Assembly (NCBI GenBank): GCA_041071465.1
Contig: CP163498.1
Location: forward strand, 5,660,001 to 5,724,000
Source: Pseudomonas putida
GTDB taxonomy: Bacteria > Pseudomonadota > Gammaproteobacteria > Pseudomonadales > Pseudomonadaceae
Length of the DNA: 64,000 nucleotides
Direction: 5' to 3'
A program made the translations under genes and the position numbers. Below the pieces are notes generated by a model. That model ran no database searches, was not told the origin of the DNA, and saw only the letters and a program-made list of their open reading frames with translations. This document shows positions 1-8,900 of this stretch, piece by piece (positions within the stretch are counted from its first letter, which is position 1; each line of letters begins with the position of its first letter).

Positions 1-1
1 C

Positions 2-379
2 TCGTCCGTCGTCAGCCTGGCGCCAGAGCTGCTCAACGGCGTCTACGGCGGCAGCAAGGCCTATGTCACCGCCTTTACCCAAGCGTTGAACAAGGAACTG
101 GCGGGCAAGGGCGTGAAGGTACAGGCGGTACTGCCTGGGGCCACCGCCACTGATTTCTGGCAAATCGGCGGCTTGCCGGTTGAAAACCTCGACCCCGCCA
201 TCGTGATGTCGGCCCAGGACCTGGTGGACGGCGCGCTGCAGGACTTCGACAACGGCGTGCTGATCTCCCTTCCATCACTGCACGACCTGCAAGCTTTCGA
301 CCAGTACGAAGCTGGCCGACAGGCCCTGTTCGGCTTGCTGTCCAGCAACCAGTTGGCGCCGCGTTACAGCGTTGAGTAA
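2..379 (+). CDS. SDR family oxidoreductase, C-terminal part (gene starts before window)
   Basis: The frame is open from the window edge to a TAA at 377-379. The visible 125 residues carry the short-chain dehydrogenase/reductase catalytic pattern YGGSK (Tyr-x3-Lys) near the left edge, followed by a 'VQAVLPGATATDFW' segment. That matches the PG-x-T stretch after beta-strand 6 of classical SDRs, which contacts the NAD(P) cofactor. The family performs NAD(P)H-dependent oxidation or reduction of small carbonyls and alcohols in the cytosol; the substrate cannot be told. The N-terminal Rossmann glycine motif lies outside the window. The next gene, also an oxidoreductase, starts about 150 bp downstream on the same strand, but a shared pathway is only a guess. 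Confidence 0.85.
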   Translation, partial: SSVVSLAPELLNGVYGGSKAYVTAFTQALNKELAGKGVKVQAVLPGATATDFWQIGGLPVENLDPAIVMSAQDLVDGALQDFDNGVLISLPSLHDLQAFDQYEAGRQALFGLLSSNQLAPRYSVE

Positions 380-530
380 GGGCTGGCGTGGAGCGCTGGG
401 ACCTTGCCGCCAGCGCTTCATGCAACTTTCATTTCAAGAGAGAAAGTCTTGCGCTATTCAAGCTGTTTATCGACTCAATCAAAACGCATAGCCTGAACCC
501 ACTTTTCCAATCCCCAATGAGGTAGCGCCA

Positions 531-1538
531 ATGAAGGCCGTCGTTTACACCCAGCCTGGGTTGCCGATCCAGGACCCACAGTCGCTGTACGACACACAAC
601 TGCCCACACCGAAACCTGGCGCCCGAGACCTTCTGGTTGAAGTCAGGGCCATCGCCGTCAACCCGGTCGATACCAAGATCCGTGCAAGCCGTGGTGGAGA
701 GCAACCACAGGTCCTCGGCTGGGATGCGGTCGGCGTTGTCCGCGAAGTCGGCCCAGAAGTAACGTTGTTCCGGCCCGGCGACGAAGTTTTCTATGCCGGC
801 GCCATCGACCGCCCTGGCAGCTACAGCGAATTCCATGTGGTGGACGAGCGTATCGTCGGGCACAAGCCCCGCAGCCTGGACAACGCCAATGCCGCTGCCC
901 TGCCCCTGACCTCCATTACCGCCTGGGAGCTGCTGTTCGACCGCCTGGGCGTTGAAGAAAACGGCGGCCAGGGCCAGAGCCTTCTGGTGATCGGTGCCGC
1001 TGGCGGGGTTGGCTCGATCCTGGTGCAGCTCGCCAGCAAGCTCACCCAGCTGACCGTCATCGGCACCGCTTCAAGGCCTGAAACCCAAGCGTGGGTCAAA
1101 GCACTGGGGGCTCATCATGTCATCGACCACACCGAATCGATCCCCCTGCAACTGGAAACGCTCAAGCTTGACCCGGTCGACCATGTGATCAGCCTGACGC
1201 ACACCGACACCTACCTCACCCAGCTGATCGAAGTGCTTCGCCCACAAGGCAAGCTGGCACTGATCGACGACCCGGCGCAACTGGATGTGGTGCCGCTCAA
1301 GCGCAAGTCGCTGTCCCTGCACTGGGAGCTGATGTTCACGCGCTCGCTGTACAAGACCGAGGACATGATCAAGCAGCATCAACTGCTCGAGCGCGTTTCG
1401 CAGCTGGTCGATGAGGGCGTGCTGAAGACGACCCTCGGCGAGCACTACGGCACGATCAGCGCCGAGCACCTCAAACGTGCCCACGCCATGATCGAGAGTG
1501 GAAAAGCACGTGGCAAGATCGTTCTGGAAGGCTTCTGA
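531..1538 (+). CDS. Zinc-type alcohol dehydrogenase-like / quinone oxidoreductase family protein
   Basis: The 335-residue product is a medium-chain dehydrogenase/reductase. It has an N-terminal GroES-like domain (opening MKAVVY, then 'AVNPVDTKIRA' and 'GWDAVGVVREVG') and a Rossmann domain with 'VIGAAGGVGSILVQLA' for NAD(P)H binding. The catalytic zinc-ligand cysteines of true alcohol dehydrogenases are absent, which is typical of the zinc-independent quinone oxidoreductase branch. Length and N-terminus fit the 'zinc-binding alcohol dehydrogenase family' group related to Adh_fam_1. It probably reduces quinones or enones with NADPH; the natural substrate is unknown. The ATG follows AATGAGGTAGCGCCA, giving a GAGG ribosome site. 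Confidence 0.88.
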   Translation: MKAVVYTQPGLPIQDPQSLYDTQLPTPKPGARDLLVEVRAIAVNPVDTKIRASRGGEQPQVLGWDAVGVVREVGPEVTLFRPGDEVFYAGAIDRPGSYSEFHVVDERIVGHKPRSLDNANAAALPLTSITAWELLFDRLGVEENGGQGQSLLVIGAAGGVGSILVQLASKLTQLTVIGTASRPETQAWVKALGAHHVIDHTESIPLQLETLKLDPVDHVISLTHTDTYLTQLIEVLRPQGKLALIDDPAQLDVVPLKRKSLSLHWELMFTRSLYKTEDMIKQHQLLERVSQLVDEGVLKTTLGEHYGTISAEHLKRAHAMIESGKARGKIVLEGF

Positions 1539-1633
1539 TCGTGTGTTGACTCACCTTGCTTGAGCCTGCCAGCCGGTTTGCCGCTGCGTACCCTGTGCTG
1601 ATCGGCTGCGCCCTGCAAAAACGTTGGAGGCAA

Positions 1634-1663
1634 TTGGGCAAAAATCGGTTTCCTTTCTAGTAT
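1634..1663 (+). promoter_or_regulatory. Candidate sigma-70 promoter for the secretion/adhesin unit
   Basis: TTGGGC (1634-1639) and TAGTAT (1658-1663) are separated by 18 bp, about 60 bp before the start of the first membrane-fusion gene. The match to the -35/-10 consensus is moderate and no other good candidate was seen in the 180-bp gap. This is a sequence match only. Confidence 0.3.
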
Positions 1664-1720
1664 GAAGGCGTTGCAGCATTGTTGTTGCGTGTCCCGACGC
1701 CTCTCGACAAGGAACCGAGA

Positions 1721-2472
1721 ATGCCCATACCCGTCGTTGCCCGTCATTGCCTGCCCATGCTGCTGGCCCTGACCAGCCTTTGTGCCTATGCCGAACAGGA
1801 GATACCGGCCGAGGGCACACAGCCGATCCGTGTACTGCTCGCCGCCGAGCTGGAAACCACCCTGTCCAGCCAGATGAACGGCACGCTGGGCGAATTGAAA
1901 ACCAGCTTCGGTGAACGGGTGGCCAAGGGCGCGACCCTGGCCCGCTTCAACTGCAGCGAAGCCCAGGCACGGGGCAAGGTGGCGGTGGCCGAACTGGCCA
2001 TGGCCCGGCAGAACCTGGAGGCCAGAAGCAGCTGCGCAAGCTGGATGCCGTGGGCGATATCGAAGTGGCCGCCGCCAACACCGAAGTGCAGAAAGCCGAC
2101 GGGGCGCGGGCCATGGGCGAGGCACAGATGAGTTACTGCCAGGTACAAGCGCCGTTCTCCGGCCATGTCGCCAAGGTCTACGTCAAGCCTTACCAGACGG
2201 TCAGCGCTGGCACGCCACTGTTCGACCTGGTCAGTGATGGCGCCTTGAAAGTGCGCTTGAATGTGCCCTCCAGCCAACTGAAGACACTCAGCCCCGGCCA
2301 AGCGCTGCAAGTGCAGGTGCATGAAACCGGCAAGACCTACCCGGCGAAAGTCAGTGTGATCAACGCCAGGGTCGACGCGGTGGCTCAGACCGTAGAACTG
2401 GAAGCACGCTTCGACCAGCCGTTCCCTGAGTTGATGGCGGGCATGAGCGGCACGGCGCGGTTCGCGCCATGA
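1721..2472 (+). CDS. Periplasmic membrane-fusion (HlyD/RND-type adaptor) protein, apparent frameshift near 2022
   Basis: A signal peptide (MPIPVV..., hydrophobic core, 'CAYA' cleavage site) is followed by a short biotinyl-lipoyl-like barrel and a helical hairpin. After the shift come the second lipoyl half ('CQVQAPFSGHVAKVYVKPYQTVSAGTPLF') and a beta-barrel domain. Restoring one C to the CC at 2022-2023 joins the two halves into about 250 residues, short for an adaptor but with complete domain order. The restored junction reads ..NLEAQKQLRKLDAVGDIEV... The stop overlaps the next start (ATGA), so translation is probably coupled. With the next two genes and the TolC-like protein it probably forms the periplasmic bridge of an exporter for the giant protein encoded downstream. 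Confidence 0.75.
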
Positions 2473-3815
2473 CCATGAACCAGCCATTGCCCCACCCCCA
2501 GCTGTTGCTGCAACTGGACGCCTTGCGCGACAAGGCCATGACCGCCGAGTCGTTGAATGCCCTGGCCTTCAGTATGGCCAACGACCTTTACCCGCTACTG
2601 CCGTTTCACCAAGCGCTGGTATTCAGGCAGGCCAAGGGGGCGCTCGAGCTGCTGTGCGTATCGGGCCTGGCGCGCCCCAGCGAAGACTCGCCCTACCTGG
2701 TCTGGCTCAAGCGCTCCAGCCGCTGGCTGGCTGAGCAGTTGACCGATCGAACACCTGCGTGGCTGACCCAGACCACGGCCACGCCCCCGCCAGACATTGC
2801 CGAAGGCTGGTCGGAATGGTGGCCGTCTGGCCTGCTCTGCGTGCCGCTGCATACGCAAGAAGGTGAACGCCTGGGCGTGCTGGTGCTGTTGCTCGAAGAA
2901 GCCCCGCCCGCTGCGCTGTACCAGCACCTGGACGGTCTGACCCGTACCTGGGCTTACTGCTGGAGCGCCCTGACCCGCCGCCAGCGCCTCGGCCGCTGGC
3001 GCCCCAGCCGCCGCCAGGTGCTGCTGGTCGCGCTGCTGTTCGGCGCCCTGCTGCTGGTGCCCGTGCGCCAGACTGCACTGGCGCCGGCGCAAATCGTTTC
3101 GCGCCAGGCGCAGATCGTCACTTCACCGATCGATGGGGTGATCAACCAGGTACAGGTACGCCCCAACCAACCGGTCGAGGCCGGTACACCCTTGTTCGCC
3201 CTGGACGAAACCACCCTGCGAAGCCGCGCCGATGTGCTCGGCAAAGAAGTTGCAGTGGCCGATGCCGAGCTTGTGGCCGCCAGCCAGCGCGCCTTCGACA
3301 ACCCGCAAAGCAAGGGCGAACTGACCTTGCTGCAAGGCCGGGCCCAGCAGCGGCGCGCGGAGCTTGCCGCCGTACAGGCGCAGCTCAAGCGTACCCAGGT
3401 GCTGGCACCACGGGCCGGCGTGGCGGTATTCAGTGACCCCAACGACTGGCTCGGCAAACCTGTCTCGACCGGCGAACGGATCATGCAAGTCGCCGACCCT
3501 GCGCAACCGGCGATGCAGATTCAACTCGCCGTGGCCGATGCCATCGCCCTGGAGCCGGGTGCAGAAGTCACCCTGTTCCTCACCGCCTACCCGCTCAGCC
3601 CGCTCAAAGGCAAAGTCCTTGAAACCAGCTACCAGGCCAGGCCTGCCGACGATGGCGTGGTGGCCTACCGCCTGCTGGCCAGCATCGACGAGCATGCCGC
3701 GCATGCCCGCCTTGGCCTGCATGGCACAGCCAAGCTCTACGGCGACCGGGTGATACTCGGCTATTACCTGCTGCGCCGACCGTTGGCCAGCCTGCGGGCT
3801 TGGAGCGGCTGGTGA
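2469..3815 (+). CDS. Inner-membrane HlyD-type membrane-fusion protein with N-terminal GAF-like domain
   Basis: The 448-residue protein has three parts. Residues ~1-170 resemble a GAF-type sensor fold ('LLPFHQALVFRQ', 'SGLLCVPLHTQEGERLGVLVLLLEE'). A single membrane helix follows a basic RRQRLGRWRPSRRQ stretch at about residues 178-198. The periplasmic half is a HlyD type: a lipoyl strand ('SPIDGVINQVQVRPNQPVEAGTPLFALDE'), a coiled-coil hairpin and a second lipoyl strand ('RTQVLAPRAGVAVF'). The family links inner-membrane transport components to outer-membrane channels. It overlaps the upstream gene (ATGA at 2469-2472) and is overlapped by the M50 gene start, so the three genes are clearly one transcript. 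The cytosolic GAF-like part is inferred from pattern only; its ligand is unknown. Confidence 0.82.
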   Translation: MTMNQPLPHPQLLLQLDALRDKAMTAESLNALAFSMANDLYPLLPFHQALVFRQAKGALELLCVSGLARPSEDSPYLVWLKRSSRWLAEQLTDRTPAWLTQTTATPPPDIAEGWSEWWPSGLLCVPLHTQEGERLGVLVLLLEEAPPAALYQHLDGLTRTWAYCWSALTRRQRLGRWRPSRRQVLLVALLFGALLLVPVRQTALAPAQIVSRQAQIVTSPIDGVINQVQVRPNQPVEAGTPLFALDETTLRSRADVLGKEVAVADAELVAASQRAFDNPQSKGELTLLQGRAQQRRAELAAVQAQLKRTQVLAPRAGVAVFSDPNDWLGKPVSTGERIMQVADPAQPAMQIQLAVADAIALEPGAEVTLFLTAYPLSPLKGKVLETSYQARPADDGVVAYRLLASIDEHAAHARLGLHGTAKLYGDRVILGYYLLRRPLASLRAWSGW

Positions 3816-5905
3816 TGCTCGATCCCGCCGACCTGCCATTGCCGCCGCTGCGCGAAGACCTGCGCCTGTGCGAAGCGGCCGACAACCGCGACGGCGAGCC
3901 TGCCTGGATGATCCACGACACGGTCATCAACCGCTTCTACCGCATCGGTTGGCTGGAATTCGAATGCCTGCTGCGCTGGGGCCAGTCGCCCCGCCAGATC
4001 AGCGCCCAAGTGTCACGCGACAGCGCACTGAACCCGGATGTGGAACAGGTGCTGGAGCTGCGTGCGTTTCTCGAACAACACCACTTGCTGCGCCCCGGCA
4101 GCGAGCAACTGGGCCGGCTGCAGGCGCAGAGCGAAGCGCGCACCTGGTCAAGCTGGCGCTGGTGGCTGCACCACTACCTGTTCTTTCGCATCCCGCTGCT
4201 GCGCCCGCAAGTGGCGCTGCAGCATTTGGCCAAAGCCCTGGGCTGGCTGTTCCACCCACTGACCGGCCTGTCGGTGGTCGCGCTGAGCTTGCTGGGCATC
4301 ATCCTGGTGATGCAACAGTGGGACAGCTTCACCCATGCGGTGGTGGAGTCGTTCTCCAGCGAAGGGCTGTTGAGCTTCGCCCTGGCGCTGATCGTCGCCA
4401 AGACCTTGCATGAGCTGGGCCATGCATTGGTGGCCACACGCCTGGGGTTGCGGGTCGGGCACATGGGCGTGGCCTTTCTCGTGCTGTGGCCCATGCTGTA
4501 CACCGATACCGGCGAAAGCTGGAAGCTCAAACGTCCCCGCCAGCGACTGGCGATCGCCTCGGCAGGCATCGCCACCGAACTGTCCCTGGCGGGCCTTGCA
4601 ACCTTGGGCTGGGCGCTATGTGACGACGGCCCGCTGCGCAATGCCCTGCTGTACCTGGCGACCACCAGCTGGGTGTTGTCACTGGCGCTCAACGCCAGCC
4701 CGTTCATGCGCTTCGACGGCTATTTCATCCTCAGCGACCTGCTCGACTTTCCCAACCTGCACGAACGCGCTTCCGCGTTGGCACGGGTTGCCCTGCGGCG
4801 CAACCTATTGGGGCTGCAGGAAGCGTGGCCAGAGCCGTTCCCTGTCGGGCAACGTCGGTTGCTGGTGGCATTCGCCTTCGCCACCTGGTTGTACCGCCTG
4901 GTGCTGTTTCTGGGTATCGCCGTGGCGGTGTACCTGTTCTTCTTCAAACTGCTGGGGATCGTTCTGTTCATGGTTGAAATCGCCTGGTTCATTGCCTTGC
5001 CGGTGAAGCGCGAGCTGAACCATTGGTGGCAGCAACGTACACGCATCCCGGGGCGGCGCAAGCAACTGTTCTACCTGGGCCTGGGGTTGGCCGTGCTGGC
5101 GCTGGCGATCCCTTGGCACAGCCAGGTGGATGCCGTAGGGGTGGCCCGCGCCGAGCATCAACTGCGGGTCTACACGCCCTACCCAGCGCGCCTGCAAACC
5201 CTGCGTGAACAGGGCCCGGTCAAGGCCGGCGAAGTGCTGGCAGTGCTCGACGAACCCGACCTGGACTCACGCCTGCGCAGCAGCGAAGCCACCGCCCGCA
5301 GTTATCAGGCACGCCTGTCCGGCCTGCTGGCCGACCCGGCCGGGCTGAGCGTGGACGCGGCCACCCAGCAACGCCTGAGTGTGCAAAACGAAGAGGCGCG
5401 TGCCGCACGCAACGAAATCGCCCGGCTTAACCTGCAAGCGCCGTTCGCAGGCACCTGGTTGGACCACGACCAGGACTTGCGCCCCGGCCAGTGGGTCAGT
5501 CGCCAGGAGCCCCTGGGCATCCTGATCGACCCCAGCCGTTGGCAGATCGATGCCTATGTGGCGCAGGACCAGGTTCACCACCTGGCCGTCGGCAACCCCG
5601 TACTGTTCTATCCCGAGGGGCAGGCCAGCGCCTTGCGCGGCAAGGTCCTGGCCATCGGCAGCACGCGCGCCAGCCAGCTGGCCCACCGCATGCTGTCTTC
5701 GCACTTCGGCGGGCCGGTACCAACCGGCTCGCAACCGCTGGTGCCCAACAACGCCATGTTCCAAGTACTGATCGCACTGGACGAGCCTCCTGCAAGCCTG
5801 CACGAGATGCGTGGCAGGCTGAAGATCGAAGGGCAGCGGCGCAGCGTACTAGGGGAACTGGGCACCTGGCTGGCGTCGGTAGTGTTGCGCGAAAGCGGCT
5901 TCTGA
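3815..5905 (+). CDS. M50-family (site-2-protease-like) membrane protein fused to a HlyD-like domain
   Basis: The 696-residue polytopic protein has the M50 zinc motif HELGH at residues 199-203 inside a membrane helix. The third-ligand segment 'SPFMRFDGY' has its Asp near residue 301. Several hydrophobic helices follow. The C-terminal ~270 residues are periplasmic and HlyD-like, with paired lipoyl strands ('LREQGPVKAGEVLAVLDEPDL' and 'LQAPFAGTWLDHDQDLRPGQW'). Both zinc-site motifs are intact, so it could cut a membrane or exported substrate, or use the fold purely structurally as an export channel component. The start was chosen at ATG 3815, overlapping the previous stop (TGATG); a TTG at 3800 is also open. 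The adhesin gene starts 94 bp downstream. No ABC transporter gene is present in the cluster. Confidence 0.82.
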   Translation: MLDPADLPLPPLREDLRLCEAADNRDGEPAWMIHDTVINRFYRIGWLEFECLLRWGQSPRQISAQVSRDSALNPDVEQVLELRAFLEQHHLLRPGSEQLGRLQAQSEARTWSSWRWWLHHYLFFRIPLLRPQVALQHLAKALGWLFHPLTGLSVVALSLLGIILVMQQWDSFTHAVVESFSSEGLLSFALALIVAKTLHELGHALVATRLGLRVGHMGVAFLVLWPMLYTDTGESWKLKRPRQRLAIASAGIATELSLAGLATLGWALCDDGPLRNALLYLATTSWVLSLALNASPFMRFDGYFILSDLLDFPNLHERASALARVALRRNLLGLQEAWPEPFPVGQRRLLVAFAFATWLYRLVLFLGIAVAVYLFFFKLLGIVLFMVEIAWFIALPVKRELNHWWQQRTRIPGRRKQLFYLGLGLAVLALAIPWHSQVDAVGVARAEHQLRVYTPYPARLQTLREQGPVKAGEVLAVLDEPDLDSRLRSSEATARSYQARLSGLLADPAGLSVDAATQQRLSVQNEEARAARNEIARLNLQAPFAGTWLDHDQDLRPGQWVSRQEPLGILIDPSRWQIDAYVAQDQVHHLAVGNPVLFYPEGQASALRGKVLAIGSTRASQLAHRMLSSHFGGPVPTGSQPLVPNNAMFQVLIALDEPPASLHEMRGRLKIEGQRRSVLGELGTWLASVVLRESGF

Positions 5906-5999
5906 ACGACCGCACCGGCCATGCTTGCACCAGAATGGGAAGCGACTACGCTTGCTGAGATCCCGATTCTGGTGACGTTTCTGCGAGCAGGTATTCATC

Positions 6000-8900
6000 A
6001 TGGACATGAAGAACAGAGCCGGTATCGGCGCTACCTTGCGCCCCCGGTCACAAACCCTGGCCCTCGAACAACGGATTCTGTTCGACGGTGCAGCCGCTGC
6101 CGCTGTCGACCAGCAGCACAGCGACCCCGGTCACGCCGAGGCCAAGGACACCAGCCACCCCGCCCCCACCGCCAGTGAAGCGCAAACCACCGCCGCACCC
6201 GCCGCCCAACCGCGCAACCTGGTGGTGGTCGACGCCCGCGTGGAAAACCGCGACCAGCTCGTCGCCAGCCTGCCGGCCGGCACCACCGCACTGGTCGTGG
6301 ACGCAGGCCAGGACGCCATCGCGGCCATCAGCAATACCCTGGCGCAACTGGGCAAGGTCGATTCCATTCAGGTGTTCTCCCACGGCGCCGCTGGCCAGTT
6401 CACCCTGGGCAACCAGGTGTTCACCCAGCAATCCGTCGAGCAACTGGGCGAGCGCCTCAGCGCATGGCGCGGCGAACTCAATGCCGGGGCCGACATCCAG
6501 CTGTACGGCTGCGACGTCGGCGCCGGCAGCAGCGGCCAGGCGCTGGTTGACGAACTGGCGCGCTGGACCGGCGCCGATGTCGGCGCCTCGAACAATGCCA
6601 CCGGCAGCCAATTGGCCGGTGGCGACTGGCGCCTGGAAGTGCGCAGCGGCGACGTGGACAAGACCATCGCCCTGGCCGCCTCCACGCTGACCAGCTTCCA
6701 GGGCCTGCTGGCCGATGCCAGCCCCACCGCAAGCCTTGGCAGCGGTGGCGCCGAAGTGCAGCTGGGCGAACAATTCACCTTTACCGTCAGCTTCACCAAC
6801 CCCTCGACCCAGGAAGGCTACGCCCCTTATCTCGACCTGTTCATGCCCGCCACTGGCCGTGACGGCAACGATGGCGCCACATTCGTGTCCGCTACCTATC
6901 TGGGACAGGCAGTGAACAGCTTCGTGATCACCTTCGATGCCAACGGCAATGCCAGCCACCCGCTGGCCAAGGATGCCAGTGGCAATGCACTGGTAATCAA
7001 TGCCGCCAGTGTCGGCATGAAGCCCGGTGACCAGATGGTGGTGCTGCAACTGCCTTACGCCAGCGTGACCAATGGCCAGCCCAGCATCGACATCCAGGTC
7101 ACCGGGCTGTTGAGCAACCTGGCCGATACCAGTTACTCCGATGGCGCGCCCAACCTCACCATCAATGCCAGGGCCGGTTTCGAGTACGGCAACGACTCGC
7201 TGAACAACCCGGTTCAGGACCCAAGCCTGGTCGAAGCCTCGCTGCACAGCTTCATCATCACCCCCACCCTGCTCAAGGTCACGCAAACGGTCAACATGCC
7301 CGAAGGCGAAACCGTCACCGGCCCCAACTACACCCGCACCCAGACGGTCACCGTGACCCGGCCCCCGGCCAGACCCTGACCAACGTCACCGTGACCCAGA
7401 CGGTGCCCGATCAGGTCCATGTCAGCGCCATCACCCCAGGCCCCGGCGGCACGCTGACGTCGGTCACCCTGCACGACGGCACGGTGCTGACCGACCCCGC
7501 GCTGATCGCAGCAGCGTTGGCCAACCCCAACGCCTTCGTGGCCAGCTATGCCATTCACTACGACAGCCTGAGCGCCGCCAGCGAAACCCAGGTGAGCTTC
7601 TATGTGCCGGAAATCGACGCCAATGGCCGCCCAGTGCTCGACCCGACTACCGGCAACCCGGTCACCATCAATTTCGGGACCGCCAGCGTCACAGGCGGCT
7701 GGAACCCGCTCGACCCGCGCGACCGCCCGCTGGACCCGGACGGCTACCCGTTCAGTGAAACCGGCAATGGCCAGGGCGTGACCTTCGTCGCCAAGTCGAT
7801 CACCTTGCTCAAGCAAGTCGACCTGCAGAACGACGTCGGCAGCGTCGGCCTCACCCCCGGCGACACCCTGCGCTACACCATGGACGTGGCCATTTCCGAC
7901 TTCTTCGCCTTCGGCGAAAACATCCTCGAGCAAGGCCAGTTCACCGTCACCGACCAGCTCGGCGACGGCTTGACGTTCAGCTCAGCCAACCCACCCACCC
8001 TGCTGCTGCAGGGCAACGGCACGTCGTTGAGCATCGCCCTGGTCTTTACCCAGACGGTGAACGCCGACGGCAGCACCACCTTGGTGTTCGACATTGCCGA
8101 ATCCATTCGCCAGGCAATCGCCGGCCCCGGCGTGGCGGCCTTGTTCGGTGACCTCTACGACGATACCGAACAGAACGGCGCTACCGGCCTGCGCATCGTC
8201 TATGACGCTACTGTCGACACCACCTACACCACCGACCACCCGCCCCACGACCAACTCAACGAAGGCGACAGCGTGGGCAACAATGCCATCGTGGCCGCTA
8301 CTGTGCTGCGCGATGCGTTGAACATCGGCGGCACCCAGACGGATGGTTCCAGCACCCTCAGCACCATCGAAACCTCCAACGTCGATATCGAGCTCACCCA
8401 GGTCAACGGCGGTAACCCGCCCGCCAACGGTGAGCTGCGCCCAGGCGATGTGGTGACTTTCACCATCAGCTACGACTTGCTGATAGCCGACTACGAGAAT
8501 TTCAAGCTTACCGCCTACCTGCCGCTGCCATTGCTGGATGCCAGCGGCATCAGCTGGAGCTTCGGCACCGGTGTCGGGCAATGGAGCATCGGCAGCGGCA
8601 ACACCATTCTGGACGTGCCGGACAGCGTCACCACCGGCCCCGGCAACTCCATCGTCTTCGACTTCGGCAACTACGCCTCCGGCGGCCTCAATGGCGGCAC
8701 GGTGCAAGTGCGCTTCACCATGGTGGTCGGCGACCAGCCGTTCGCCGACCAGCGTGAACTCGACGTGCTGGCGCAATCGAGCCAGACCACCACGGTGGAC
8801 AAGACCGTGCTCGTCTCCTCGGACGTGGCGGTGATCGAGTCGGTGGCCGAACCGGTGCTGGACATCAAGCACGGGGTTGTCTCCAGCAGCAACGGCACGG

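Noticed and set aside
1721..2472. Two separate small genes instead of one membrane-fusion gene
   Set aside because: Neither half has a complete lipoyl/hairpin layout alone, and a one-base repair joins them into a family-like protein with a coupled stop.
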